This document shows, piece by piece, positions 1 through 10,758 of a stretch of DNA of 64,000 bases (the first letter of the stretch is position 1; each line of letters opens with the position of its first letter). The DNA is from Symbiotaphrina buchneri. Its lineage: Eukaryota > Ascomycota > Symbiotaphrinales > Symbiotaphrinaceae. The DNA lies in assembly GCA_001599915.1 (NCBI GenBank), contig BCIG01000020.1:310001-374000 (forward strand). Reading direction: 5' to 3'. The notes under the pieces are model-generated. The model had not been told where the DNA came from, made no database searches, and worked only from the letters and a program-made list of their open reading frames with translations. A program made the position numbers and the translations under genes.

Positions 1-230
1 AAATCTTGAGCTAGAGTCTTTCCCGAGGTTGCGCTAGCAGAGTCACCCACTACAAGCCAACCCTTTTTTTACCTGGCGTTGAAGCTCACTTGGACCGTCC
101 CCGACTCGACTTCCGTACGGTTATCAGAGTACACAGATATACTCTGAATGGGTACAGTCCGCTTCGCTGGAAATTGCATACATTACAGCCATCGAAGTCT
201 CTCACCATAATCCTATCAACGTCTAGTAAG

Positions 231-1259
231 ATGGCCTCCCGGAAGCGCAACGAGTGGCTGGAGGCCGATTTGAGTGAAGAAGAACACGAGGCGGGCTACG
301 ACTCCGAGGCTGCAGAAGAAAGGAAAGGAATTAAGACAAGGGCAACAAGGGCGCCAAAGAGACGCAAGTTGAATAGCGATGCTGGAAGTGACGTGGAGGG
401 AGCTTCGGATATAGAAGTTGCCTCTGGAGAGGATGCGCCGGAGGAATTGGCGGAAATATCTGAAGATCGGACTGAAAGGGACCAGGAAGATACTACAGAA
501 GTATCATTTGTCGAAGGCCCTGGTGAAGTCCAGTCACTTGAAAAGCCCTCGTCGGCTCCGTTGTCGGCGAAGCAGCTGGCCGCATCGCAGAAGGCTGTGC
601 GCAAGACTGGAGTCATCTATTTATCCCGTGTACCGCCGTTCATGAAGCCGCAAACTCTTCGTCACCTTCTACAGCCGTTTGGTCAGATAAATCGCATTTT
701 TCTCTCCCCTGAGGATCCAGCTGCCCATACTCGGCGGGTCAGGGCAGGTGGAAACAAGAAACGGTCCTATACTGATGGCTGGGTCGAGTTCGTCTCCAAG
801 AAGGATGCTAAGATGGTTGCGGAAACCCTAAATACGCAGATCATCGGCGGCAAGAAGGGAGGCTGGTATCACGATGACGTGTGGATCATCAAATATCTGA
901 AAGGGTTCAAATGGCACCATTTGACCGAGCAGATTGCCAATGAGAATGCGGAAAGAGCGGCGAGGCTACGAACGGATATAGCTCAGAGCAGAAAGGAAGA
1001 CAAGCTCTTTGTACAGAATGTGGAGAGGGGGAAGATGCTGGAGGGTATCCAAGCTAAGAAAAGAAGAAAGGACGCAGCAGCCACAACGCATGTAGATGTG
1101 GATGTGCGAGAAGGGACCAGCGAGGGAGGAGAAACAGGGGACAGGGAGAGATTCAGGAGACAGTTCCGCCAGAATGAGGTCAGGTTAAAAGGGTCACAGA
1201 GTAGGGATACGGGGCACGAGCGGGATGAGGTGCAGAGGGTATTGAGTAAAATATTCTAA
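231..1259 (+). CDS. ESF2: Pre-rRNA-processing protein Esf2/ABT1 family
   Basis: Nucleolar RNA-binding protein of the small-subunit processome. In yeast Esf2 stimulates the helicase Dbp8 and is needed for early 18S pre-rRNA cleavages. A single exon encodes 342 residues. The N-terminal third is acidic and low in complexity. An RRM-like domain follows at about residues 124-225, starting at GVIYLSRVPPFM and including the family signatures RVRAGGNKKRSYTDGWVEF and WIIKYLKGFKWHHLTEQ. The tail is basic and coiled (RKEDKLFVQNVERGKMLEG). I chose the ATG at 231 because it opens with the basic MASRKRNEW; the frame stays open upstream to 90 but that part looks like leader. Length and domain order fit the family. 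The family call is firm; the exact start is slightly less so. Confidence 0.93.
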   Translation: MASRKRNEWLEADLSEEEHEAGYDSEAAEERKGIKTRATRAPKRRKLNSDAGSDVEGASDIEVASGEDAPEELAEISEDRTERDQEDTTEVSFVEGPGEVQSLEKPSSAPLSAKQLAASQKAVRKTGVIYLSRVPPFMKPQTLRHLLQPFGQINRIFLSPEDPAAHTRRVRAGGNKKRSYTDGWVEFVSKKDAKMVAETLNTQIIGGKKGGWYHDDVWIIKYLKGFKWHHLTEQIANENAERAARLRTDIAQSRKEDKLFVQNVERGKMLEGIQAKKRRKDAAATTHVDVDVREGTSEGGETGDRERFRRQFRQNEVRLKGSQSRDTGHERDEVQRVLSKIF

Positions 1260-1476
1260 GCAGTTCTGCAACCTTCTGAGGATTGTCTGCGAATCGGGGC
1301 GAATGTAACAAGCTCGCAGAATTCAACTTTGCCTTTCAAAACTTTTGTCCGTTGATACCCTGCGAATGCCTAACGCTGAATAATAACTTATTCTTCATGT
1401 TGGATACCACCCTGACGCCGACCAATGCATTGCAATACTTGCACCTAATATAAAATTAGGCCCGCAAGTATTTTCA

Positions 1477-3095
1477 TTACTGATCTCCCATGCTCAATTC
1501 GTCGAATTCATCGAGCAACTCATCCAGACCCACTTCCGGAACATCACTGCCCTCATCCTCGTCCACGTCTTCGTTTTCAGCCTCTTCCACACCTTGCATC
1601 TGCTCAGCTTGCCTCTGTTGGGCTTTGTAGAGAGCCAGTGTACTTCTGAGCTCCGCATCTTCTTCCACATCTCTGAGGAACATTTCATAATCCCTCTCCA
1701 TCCTGTCCTGATCCTGTTTCTTGGGAAGCATTTCGCCCTCGTCTTTCGCCATCCGTTTGAGCCGCCAGTTTCGAGCCTTGTTCTTCTTCCTCCGCGGGTA
1801 AAACTTCTTCACTAGCACAACCTCGGGTAGGTGTTCCTTATAGGTGTTGTTTTCTTCGAGCGCCTCATATTGCGGGTTGTTGAAATTGGTCCCAGCCAAG
1901 TGGTAGCCAAGCACGGAATCACCGGCATGAAGAATATTTCCAAGATGAGTGCGAACGTAGTAAGTCGTATCGTTTACGCCAAGATCTGACGCTTTGGCAA
2001 CAGTAGCTTCTGACAGCAAAAACCGCCCCTTCTGAACACCTAAAGATTCCACTTCTAACACCACGAACTCGACAAGTTCTTGCACATCAGCTAGAGATGT
2101 GAACGGTGCTCTCCAGTAAATAGGTGTCGAAATGTCGGCAACCTGAAGGGTGCTGGGGTCGATCAGGTTAACGGACGTTCCAACCCTGTAGCATAACGCC
2201 ACGGGGAAAATATTTCCAACAGATTTCGCCAGTTTAACGGGTAAGGCAACAATATCGTCCTTGCATATAGGTACCAGCTCAATCGAGTAGGAGAACTTGT
2301 ACGACTTGGTCGATGTATGAATATCCATGGAGATCAGTTCCTGTGACTTTTTGGTCCGACATGGTGCCACTGAATTCAAAAATTCAACGAATTTTTCGGC
2401 GTGGTTCCGCTGCGCGTAAAAGAAGTCTAGGCCATCCTTCGCCTCTTTGATATTTATCGTGTCCTTATGCGCCGAATGCTTCAAGATCAACTGTTCCAGA
2501 TAGAGAAAGGTTCGTTTGTGCGGGACCTTTTGTCGAACTTGCACTACCGCACGCCATGTGTTCGCAGTGTAGGATTTCGCACAGTCCGGGCATTGTTGGT
2601 AGGCCACCACATATTCCACCTCGAAACTCTGCTGCAGGATAGTGCCTTGGAAAGCTTCCTGCTGTATCGTGATCTTCACCTTTATCCGTCGCGAATGCGG
2701 CTCGGTCCAGATGAAGCTTGCATCGATAATTCTCACTTTGGTCAATCCGCGAAGCTTCCGAAGGCACAATGCGAGAAGCTCCCTTGACTCCGGCGCAGCG
2801 ACGAGCCAGCTGGTCGGTGGTTGAAGCCACCGCTCGCAGTCCCGGCAGGTATGCAAAGTCGCCTCTCGTTGGATCCCTTCGGAGATGTCGATGGTTAATT
2901 TGATACAGTCATTACAGAGTGCACCTGCTGCAGCAGTCCCGTCTATTGGGGCGCCGCAGTTGCAGCAAAGTATCCTGAAAGGATGTTATCAGCAGCGTCA
3001 AGGGTTGGGAGGAACAGCGGAACGTACGTAGCGCCACTGTGCTGCGACGCGGGTAGTGTGGGAATAGAAAGCGGAGCATCCAGATCCATCGACAT
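1477..3095 (-). CDS. NMD3: 60S ribosomal export adaptor NMD3
   Basis: Adaptor that binds the joining face of pre-60S subunits and carries the leucine-rich export signal read by Crm1/Xpo1. I read two exons, complement(1477..2974, 3028..3095), with a 53-bp intron (GTACGT donor, TTTCAG acceptor), giving 521 residues, close to yeast Nmd3 (518). The intron falls just before the first zinc-binding Cys pair. The N-terminal zinc region is clear: CCNCGAPIDG, CNDCIK, HTCRDCERW and later QQCPDCAKSY. The OB/SH3-like core follows (DGLDFFYAQRNHAEKF, SRLGVN-like turns). The acidic C terminus ends in DELLDEFDELSMGDQ, consistent with the shuttling signals. It is transcribed away from ATP25. Confidence 0.95.
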
Positions 3096-3426
3096 CTTGG
3101 ACAGTCTCCAGAGGCAGTGATGCAGATGAGGTACGTGGACGAAGGACAATGCAGCCTGCGGATAACTTCCAACTGAGAGGCGAGGGGCAAAAGAACGATG
3201 AGTTGGAAATAATTTACGGAGTGGACCACCGAGGGACTAATCGATTGGATAATGCCGATCCAGGATTTCGAAATTATTGTCGTCAACTCGCCTTTCCACG
3301 GCGCTAAGCGCAGCTCGAATCTCTCATCCCAAAAATATCCTTTACTGGAGACTTATACTTCGTACATGCCCACACACATTCTACCGCGCTTTCACTATTG
3401 GGCTGACGAGCCTACTCTATACGGCG
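3096..3426. promoter_or_regulatory. Shared intergenic region between divergent NMD3 and ATP25
   Basis: 331 bp separate the two start codons, so both promoters and 5' leaders must lie here. The ATP25 reading frame is open back to 3277, which makes the true ATP25 start slightly uncertain. I see no distinct TATA box. Confidence 0.5.
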
Positions 3427-5661
3427 ATGGCATCAGCGAGTCGTTGCAATGCCTGCCGGCGGACACTCGTAAAGTCTTTCATAGCCATCTCAGGAGGATC
3501 CCCTGTTGTGGGAGCAAATGCTCGAACAGCTCGCCTCTTCGGTGACTTGAGGCCCTCTCAGACTGCAAACCCTACTCGCCGGTTCTCAGCAATATCGACC
3601 CGGAGCTTCAATAGAGATCAGCAGAAGAATCTTGAAGATCGAGAAGTCGGTGTTGAGGATGAGGATACTGCGCAGATTGAAGGAGATCCTCCAGCAGCAG
3701 GGCAAAGCACCGTCCCTTGGTACCTCCAAGTCAAGACCCCTACGCAGGTCTCGCCATCCTGGGCGGAGCGGCAGAAATTACCGGAAGTTCCACCAAACTC
3801 ACCTCCTCTTATACAGCCCCTGCTAGAGCAGATCTCAGCCGACTTAGGTCTCGACAATCTCTCCCTCCTTGACCTCCGTGGCCTCGATCCGCCGGCTGCG
3901 CTTGGGGCGAACTTGATGATGGTTCTTAGTACAGCGCGGAGTGAAAGGCATCTGCATGTCTCGGCTGATCGTCTCTGTCGTTGGCTTCGAAGTAGTCATG
4001 GGCTTAATCCAGTCGCAGATGGCTTACTTGGGAGGAACGAGCTGAAGCTGAAAGTACGAAGAAAGACGCGAAGGGCGAGACTACTAGGGAGCGTTGCTGG
4101 TGCCGACTCTCTAGAAGTGGATGATGGTATCAGGACTGGCTGGGTCTGTGTCAATGTCGGAAGGGTGGACGCGCACCCCTCGGCAGTGCAGCAGCCTCAG
4201 TCAGAGGGATATGTAGGCTTTGGCCGTGCTTCAGGAGGCGTCACGTTGGTGGTACAGATGCTCACCGAGGAAAAGCGAGCAGAAATTGACTTGGAGGGCC
4301 TTTGGGGCAACCAGGTCGGCATTGAGGGTATGCGTAATGATGGAAATGCACCATCGGCTGACAGCCTATCTGCACTGCCACAGACAACTCGCCCAAGACC
4401 CTCCGGAAACTATGTTGAGAAGTCTCCATTCCCCTTTATACCCTTCAACCAGGTGCGAAAATTCCACAATAAATCGAGTCTGCGCGCAGGAGTCATATCA
4501 CAATCCTCCTGTGACGAGAACAGCACGATTGCAACGGAGCTGGGTGCTATATCTGGTCCCAGATTACCTGATGATCACGAGAGCCACAGAGACTCAAGTT
4601 CATTAGAGTCGTTATGCTTGCTCATAGATGGCGGAGACTATCAAACTGTGCGGCGTGCAGTCCGTCACACCCGTCACGAGTCTTCTCTTGAGTTAGCGGA
4701 TGGTACAGTCATTCCGAAAAGGCTGATGTTGCAAGCACATATCAACCATTTAAGAGGCTTGCCAGTGGAAGAAGCCAGGAGTGAACTCGGAAAAAATATC
4801 TGGGATACAGATTCTACTCCATTCCTCTCATCTTTCCATGATTTCATGCCATCTATGCCTGGTGATGCGGAGTGGGCATGCTGGCTAGATCTAGCTCGCG
4901 TGGCTCTCGAGTTGAAGCACCCCTGCTATGAGAGGGTTGACTTGATCGCCGTCTTGCGCCGTATGCGATCGGCAGCTGTCAACATATCACGCGAGACTTT
5001 TGAGATCGCACTGGAAGCGCTATTCTCAGATGTATATGACGTTGAGGGAAGCCCCAGGTTGGGCTTGCAAAGGCAGAAAGAGATTTCGCGGGTGGCCAGC
5101 CAGATCCTCCGCGAAATGAATTATAGTGGGTGCGATATCCTCACCGAGCAGCTCATCCTCGATCTTCACGAGGCCATAGATGCTGCTAGGAAGACCAGGC
5201 GGAGGAGTATAACAGATAGGCAAACCATCCGAGATGATGTGACATGTGTGGCATTTTCACGTCTTATGGAGATAATGACTACCTTCTCCTTTTTCCCCGA
5301 ATCCGAAGGGACCCAACTCCGTCTTCTGCAGCGCTACGCCGAAGCAGGCTATTGGGAAGGCTTCTGGCATCTGTGGCGCGGAATATCCATCAACATGTTG
5401 CCTCGGTCCAGTCGGCTATATGCTTTCATGTACAGCGTTATAACCGCGAAAGGGAACCAAAAGGAATGTATAGAAGTATTGAGGACCTGGATGCCGGTCA
5501 TGTCCAAGGAAGCTCCGCCAGTAGAGCTGCGAGGGGATGTTGCTCGTGCGGTAAAGGCGTGCCTGCATGTCGCTGATCCGGGCGTCGAAGAATCTGCCAG
5601 GATACCTTCCATCACAGGGGAATGGATTCGGTTATGGAGGCTGGCTGATAGATGTTCCTAG
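3427..5661 (+). CDS. ATP25: Mitochondrial ATPase synthesis protein Atp25
   Basis: Atp25 is a mitochondrial inner-membrane-associated protein. In yeast it is cleaved in two: an N-terminal RsfS/Iojap-like half that supports Atp9 ring assembly and a C-terminal half that stabilises ATP9 (OLI1) mRNA. A single exon encodes 744 residues from the ATG at 3427 (MASASRCNACRR). The N terminus is Arg/Ser-rich and fits a mitochondrial presequence. The RsfS-like domain is seen in LLDLRGLDPPAALGANLMMV, RHLHVSADRLCRWLRSSHGL and GWVCVNVGRVD, at about residues 140-300. The C-terminal helical domain has PGDAEWACWLDLARVALEL and FSFFPESEGTQLRLLQRYAEAGYW. An in-frame upstream start at 3277 would add 50 residues. 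Length and both halves match fungal Atp25. Confidence 0.88.
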   Translation: MASASRCNACRRTLVKSFIAISGGSPVVGANARTARLFGDLRPSQTANPTRRFSAISTRSFNRDQQKNLEDREVGVEDEDTAQIEGDPPAAGQSTVPWYLQVKTPTQVSPSWAERQKLPEVPPNSPPLIQPLLEQISADLGLDNLSLLDLRGLDPPAALGANLMMVLSTARSERHLHVSADRLCRWLRSSHGLNPVADGLLGRNELKLKVRRKTRRARLLGSVAGADSLEVDDGIRTGWVCVNVGRVDAHPSAVQQPQSEGYVGFGRASGGVTLVVQMLTEEKRAEIDLEGLWGNQVGIEGMRNDGNAPSADSLSALPQTTRPRPSGNYVEKSPFPFIPFNQVRKFHNKSSLRAGVISQSSCDENSTIATELGAISGPRLPDDHESHRDSSSLESLCLLIDGGDYQTVRRAVRHTRHESSLELADGTVIPKRLMLQAHINHLRGLPVEEARSELGKNIWDTDSTPFLSSFHDFMPSMPGDAEWACWLDLARVALELKHPCYERVDLIAVLRRMRSAAVNISRETFEIALEALFSDVYDVEGSPRLGLQRQKEISRVASQILREMNYSGCDILTEQLILDLHEAIDAARKTRRRSITDRQTIRDDVTCVAFSRLMEIMTTFSFFPESEGTQLRLLQRYAEAGYWEGFWHLWRGISINMLPRSSRLYAFMYSVITAKGNQKECIEVLRTWMPVMSKEAPPVELRGDVARAVKACLHVADPGVEESARIPSITGEWIRLWRLADRCS

Positions 5662-5782
5662 CATGATCTAGACTATAATGTTATAAGACGGTCGTTTTTC
5701 ATCGTACGGCCCGCCAGCATCTAGTCTTAGGCTAAATTAACATCTTTTTAATTGCATTCGACACGCCCAGCTCACTGCAGCG

Positions 5783-7088
5783 TCACACAAGAAATATCGG
5801 TATATCGTCCAAGTTTGCTCGCCCCTCGTCGTCACCGTTCCGCTTGCGGTTTTTATCCTCTGCGGCCTTGGTGCGAAGCCTACGGGACAGCATCACCGGG
5901 TATATATCGTCATCAAAGTCATCCACTGGGAGTGTCGACGTAGGTTTCGACGGAGTTGATGCAAATACGGCGGACTTCCGCGAGGCTTTCGTGGAGGATC
6001 CCTCCTCGAATTTCAATCTTGGTCCCTTCGACCCTCCTGCTCTTATTCGCCAGGTGTCCATTGCAGACAACTTCTCAGAAGGCTCTCTGCTAGCAGCAGA
6101 TATGTCTTTGGCGGCTTTCGACGATCTTGAAGTGGGCTCTTCCAAACTGGGAAATTTGTTGGCTTGCTTTCTCATGTCTGGCATTGGTGCGTCTAGGTCA
6201 TCATCCTCGTCTTCAGATGCTGTCAAATCGACATTGGGCGGACTACTTTCGGCCTTGGGCTCCTTCCTGACAGGAATATCGAATGATTTGGCCCTGCTTG
6301 GCGAGTTGTCTGCTTTTGTAAACCCTGCAGCTGCTCTTGTGCGAGATGATACCTTCGCGACGCCTGCGAGCTTTGCTTGCGATTTCCTCGGACTCGCCAT
6401 AAGCCCATGCAATGAGGTTCCCACCCAAGGGTCGTCATCCTCGTCTTTTCGAAGTCCACATCGTCCGCATCTTCTGCAGCATTGGTCCTGGAGTCGCCCA
6501 TAATCTGGTCCAACGTGCTCTGCTGTTTACGGGTCTTCTCCTCTTGCGCCCGTCTCTTCTGCGCCTCCACTGACGCCATCGATCGACCATCGACCGGACG
6601 CAAGATCGTGCGTATATTGGAAGCATTCTGGTCTTTAGCGGCACGTTTCAATCGCAGATATTCAGCGTGATGCAAGTGTTGTGTGAATGACTGCACCACA
6701 GCTTGAAATTCATCCTCCACCATTCTGTAGATGTCATCCCGGTCAAAGCCATCATGCATGAGTCTGATACAACATTGTTAGCAGCACGCTGCCATATGCC
6801 GGCGTTTGTACATACTCCTCTCTTGGCGGTTCGGGTGGTGGTGACGTTGAAGGTGTGCGCTCTAGAACATCCCTCGTAGTTAGTGACAATTAGCTTGAGC
6901 AGTTTCGGACGCCGCATACCAGTCCGAAGGCGCGATGCTGGTTTCAATCGGCCCACGCCGGTAGTGCTCTGATCATCGCCAGAACCAGGCGCGTTGTTTT
7001 CTTGACGTCTCTTCACTCCGCGTGAAGATGTGCTTTGAGTCGCAGTCGCACTCCCCTCGCTTTTCAGCCAAGGCAGCGTCCTCGCCAT
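5783..7088 (-). CDS. Unrecognised conserved-looking nuclear-type protein, one frame break
   Basis: I do not recognise the family. I read exons complement(5783..6763, 6816..6861, 6920..7088). Both introns are canonical (58 and 52 bp, branch sites CTAAC). The protein starts MARTLPWLK, has a Pro-rich linker TPSTSPPPEPPREELM, then a helical block DGFDRDDIYRMVEDEFQAVV followed by TQHLHHAEYLRLKRAAKD. It ends in a long disordered acidic/basic tail finishing LDDIPIFLV. Near 6446-6449 the reading frame must shift by one base in a four-T run (four A on the coding strand) to pass from DDVDFEK into the acidic DEDDDPWVGTS. Adding one base gives about 398 residues. This is probably an assembly error, as both sides are protein-like. 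Disorder and charge suggest a nuclear protein, but that is inference. Confidence 0.7.
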
Positions 7089-7870
7089 GTGGCTCTGCGC
7101 ACTGATGGAAGGAATAAAAGTGGATGAGAGTATGTAAGCCCGGTTTGTGGGGTCGTAAGAAATACCCTACTGCATCTATCTCCGTCCTGCTAAACGCCTA
7201 ATCAGAAGAATAAGGTGGGACAGATAAGGTACGCTATCTGACTTCTTTCGATGTACTACTCAGTAACGCGCCCACCTCATTATAAGCTTCCTTTTAAAGT
7301 TGTACGAAGTATGAATAGCTGCCGTCCTTAGCTCCCGCCGCTAGTTCGTATCTCATAGGAGTTCTTTTTGGTAAGTACCTTAACTCCCGGTCGTACAAAT
7401 GACTGACCTGGATATTATCGCAAAGCACCCTTGAATCTTGGACACGTCCTTTTGCCCTCTGACGTGAAAAGGTCGAAACCCCACTGGAAGCTCATCGGTT
7501 TGCATTACCTTATGCTCGCTTTGACACTGTCCCTTTGTCTTGTCCATTGCGTCATTCTCTCTTGTCATCACCGCAGAGCTTTGACTGTCACCTGTCGAGC
7601 ATAGCCATCTTTGTTCTTCCAGTTACAAAGAACATGCAGGCTATGGGAGTAGGCACTGTCCTACTACATACCAGCTTTTCATTGATTCGGGCTCTCTGCT
7701 CACTTCAGGCTATGCATCGAATATCTTCTGGTGCAAGTCCACTACTGCCTCCTGACACCATCAGCTTCCACCACTGAAGGATCTCCCAGATCTGTCTGCC
7801 TCAGCACCTCGTTGGCCTCCCACGTTACGCAACGATAGTTTGTGCCCTTAAAGTGTTATTATCATCAAAA
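7089..7870. other. Intergenic region, no gene seen
   Basis: 782 bp between divergently transcribed genes. It must hold both promoters. Short open frames are present but none has a protein-like sequence or splice context. Confidence 0.6.
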
Positions 7871-8701
7871 ATGTCCTTTGCCGTCCCTTATGGCTGGCCG
7901 CACCTTGCTGCACTTCATCGGGAGCATGACTACCTCGCGCAGGCACTGCGTAATGAAGAGCGACACGCCGTAGCCCTACATGGAAAATTATCACAGCTGG
8001 AATCGAAGCTTCTCAGTGTTGGCCTAGGAGGCAACGAAGCTCGGCAGTTGAAGAGAAGCTGTTACAGGCTTAGAAAAGACCTGAAGAGGTCAAGCGAACA
8101 ACAACTTGCACTCTTAACAAGCATGACCCAGGTCAATGAGCGTATTAATTCAACACAGCTAGCTATCCGATTACGGAGCCCCGTGGTGAGCGGAACGTCT
8201 GTATTGCAAAATCTGCCGCAGCCAGCCCCCTTTATCCCTTTCTTTCAGAGGTTTTATAGAATCGACACTGGCGACACGAAAGCAACTTCCACGGTAACAC
8301 GCATCGAAGACAGGACACCACAGAGAGCATGTATTCCGTACCCCGTGCATGAGTTCAGCTGTCTATGGGATTCTTTTAGCGGGTGCGACGGGCAGAATAG
8401 CGAGCATCACGTCCAAGACTCCCTTCCGGAGCGTGTTGACCAAATTGCTTGGTTCGAGGCTGCCTCCTTTGGGACAATCTCGCAGCCGCGGAACAAGAGC
8501 TTCCCGGGCGACTATTCGACGCTGGAATTCGCGAAGAGCTGGGTCAGAGCTGCTAGCCTACCCGGTAGATTCTTGGCACCTCGGATCCCTGCTCTGGCAC
8601 CCTATCATAGACCGAGGAACGAGTCACAACACTCGAGAGACTCGCAGCTTCAGGACATATTGGGCAGAGATGCCCCACCCCATAAGAAGCTGAGCGTATA
8701 G
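7871..8701 (+). CDS. Hypothetical protein with N-terminal coiled coil
   Basis: A single open exon of 276 residues from the ATG at 7871 (MSFAVPYGWPHLAALH). Residues about 15-110 are charged and heptad-like (LREEHD/LAQALRNEERHAVAL, KLSQLESKLLSV, LKRSCYRLRKDLKRSSEQQ), suggesting a coiled coil. The rest is Pro/Ser-rich with no motif I recognise and looks disordered. No signal peptide or membrane segment. It may be a lineage-restricted gene, and part of the C terminus could be wrong if an intron was missed. It converges with the DUF92 gene, with 174 bp between stop codons. Confidence 0.5.
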   Translation: MSFAVPYGWPHLAALHREHDYLAQALRNEERHAVALHGKLSQLESKLLSVGLGGNEARQLKRSCYRLRKDLKRSSEQQLALLTSMTQVNERINSTQLAIRLRSPVVSGTSVLQNLPQPAPFIPFFQRFYRIDTGDTKATSTVTRIEDRTPQRACIPYPVHEFSCLWDSFSGCDGQNSEHHVQDSLPERVDQIAWFEAASFGTISQPRNKSFPGDYSTLEFAKSWVRAASLPGRFLAPRIPALAPYHRPRNESQHSRDSQLQDILGRDAPPHKKLSV

Positions 8702-8875
8702 GAACAGTCAGAAGATATGTCAACGCCGGCCCGTATTCAGAGAGGGGCTCCGCAGATCTTATATGCCTGTCTCGTCCAAAGAGTGACGATTCACCAAACT
8801 GGAAGAATATGAGCAGACGACACTAATATATCCCGGCCGACCCCTATTGGTGGTGGTATATGCCCGGTGTGGATG

Positions 8876-10219
8876 TTACTGGACAATCGTCTGAAAGGGA
8901 AGTTCCCAATACCAACTTGCTACGACCATTGCTCCAAAGCTCATCAAAACGGCCATGAGCAGATTCACGCCATTGTTGTCAAGGATATCATGACCCGTCT
9001 CCACTTTACGGCTTGGGGATCGGTCGTATACTTTCTCAGCTGCGGCCGGTGCCAAGTCTCCCTTTGAATGTCCTACAGCATTTGTTCCACCTTCGCGAGC
9101 GGCTTCGGAAGCTGCATTCGATCGCCGGGTAGCAGCGCTCTCTTCAACAGGGATGTCCCTGCTCCCGGTGGACATCGCATGGCGAAGTTCGGAGACGTTC
9201 TTGTTATGCATTGACGCTGGGCCTGCAACGAGGACCTGCACGAAGACTATATATCAGAAAGCTGCGTGATCGTGAGCCATCGATGTTGGGTTACCTTCTT
9301 GCCTCCATCTCCTTCTACGATTTTTCCTGAGCGCACGTCAACAACGCTAGCTTGGAGCCAGCCTCCCAAGAAGCTGTCCAAGACACTGCCCAGTCCACCC
9401 CAGAGTGTTACAGCAGCAACCCAGGCAAGCTTTTCTTGGAGGCTCCACCCAGTGCCTCCTTGAAAACCAGGACGGCTGAATGAAGATAGATGCGCCGGGC
9501 AGAATGGTATGAGGATCAACGATGTCAAGGCGATCGTGAACGCTCCCAACAGACCAGCCATCAAACCAAAGACCGTTACGCCTCCGTTGGTGCCAGGTGG
9601 AACTTTACGTAGGTTTACCGAGGTGATAAGGCGAGGCGACGATCTGGATAGAATACCGAGTTCCGAAGAGAAGGTGTCCGCTGCGACAGCAGCATAGTTC
9701 CTACAAGAAAGTCAGACCTCAGTTGGCCGATTGGTAAGCCCTGGATGGCCATGTCCTCTTACGCGACAATACCAACGACCAGAAGATCCCCGCGCCATGG
9801 CCAGCATCCTACATCGGCCTCATCTGCTTCCTGTCGTGTGAACAACTTATACGAATGTAGCAAGATCAATATCGATGCGACGACCGAATTGGCCAGAACT
9901 TGGACGTGAGTCCGCGGTCCTTCGCCCCCTGGCGCGCCGGAGGACGAATGCGTAAGACGCGCCTTCACATCATGCTTTACCTGCCGGGGTCAATACGGAA
10001 GATTTCCGGGGGTTTTAAATCTGTATTGCTCACCTTTGTGACGGTCGTACCTCCGAGGAAGAATACGCACAGAAGGGCGAAAAAGACGCTCCACGGGTGT
10101 ATCGCATGTGCAATGGCAGTAGCGGTAGCAACAACGATACCCAGTGGTGTAAGAGACTTGCGGGACCAGGCGCGATAGACCAAGGCCAGGGTGGCTGGTA
10201 CCGCGATATAGGGCTTCAT
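8876..10219 (-). CDS. DUF92 / TMEM19-family integral membrane protein
   Basis: I read four exons, complement(8876..9235, 9295..9700, 9763..9980, 10034..10219), with introns of 53-62 bp, giving 389 residues. The family is recognisable from the first exon (MKPYIAVPATLALVYRAWSR, SLTPLGIVVATATAIAHAIH, FFALLCVFFLGGTTVTKVKH), the NYAAVAADTFSSELGILS segment and VNLRKVPPGTNGGVTVFGL. Several hydrophobic helices follow (GLLGAFTIALTSLILIPF, AAVTLWGGLGSVLDSFLGGW). The last exon carries a hydrophilic Ser/Ala-rich stretch and a final helix. Plant and bacterial relatives include a phytyl-phosphate kinase (VTE6); the fungal and animal function is not established, so none is assigned. Confidence 0.88.
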
Positions 10220-10758
10220 GATGGCCTTATCCGCTTACAATCGAGGCGAAGCAAACAAATCTTATGACATTATTGTGTGCTCATGCTGAAGATCCACTTC
10301 AATTGTTCCGGCCAAGATACAGGTACCAGCTGAGTGAAGCTCCGGGAGTCAGCCGTTTATCTTCCGTGAGACCGGGTAAGCTGGAGAATCTTGGCGCTAC
10401 GGAGGTTAACCAGAGCTGGCTGGTAGCTCTTGCTTTGGTCCCAACCTTAACTGGAAGATGGGACGGGACAGTCGGCATTACGGCAGTCCGCTGCCGTCCA
10501 GTCATGCGGGGGATCGCAAACACGGGGGACTGATACACGCTTAAGGCAGGGGCCGCACATACTTCCACGATGCGCAGCGTGTGGGCCAGATGAGGATCAT
10601 GACTACAACTTCCTAATTAATTTCCATCCGTGTACGGCTGCTGCTCCTTCAACGTATGGCTCGATTTCTGGTTAATAACAATTCACACTGAAGTGAGCGG
10701 CTCGGACTGCAATCCATGCCGTTACCAGGATATCGACGTTGCTGTCTTCTGAGGCAAC
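10220..10758. other. Intergenic region, divergent promoters
   Basis: 539 bp between the DUF92 gene (-) and the MFS gene (+). No gene or clear motif seen. Confidence 0.55.
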
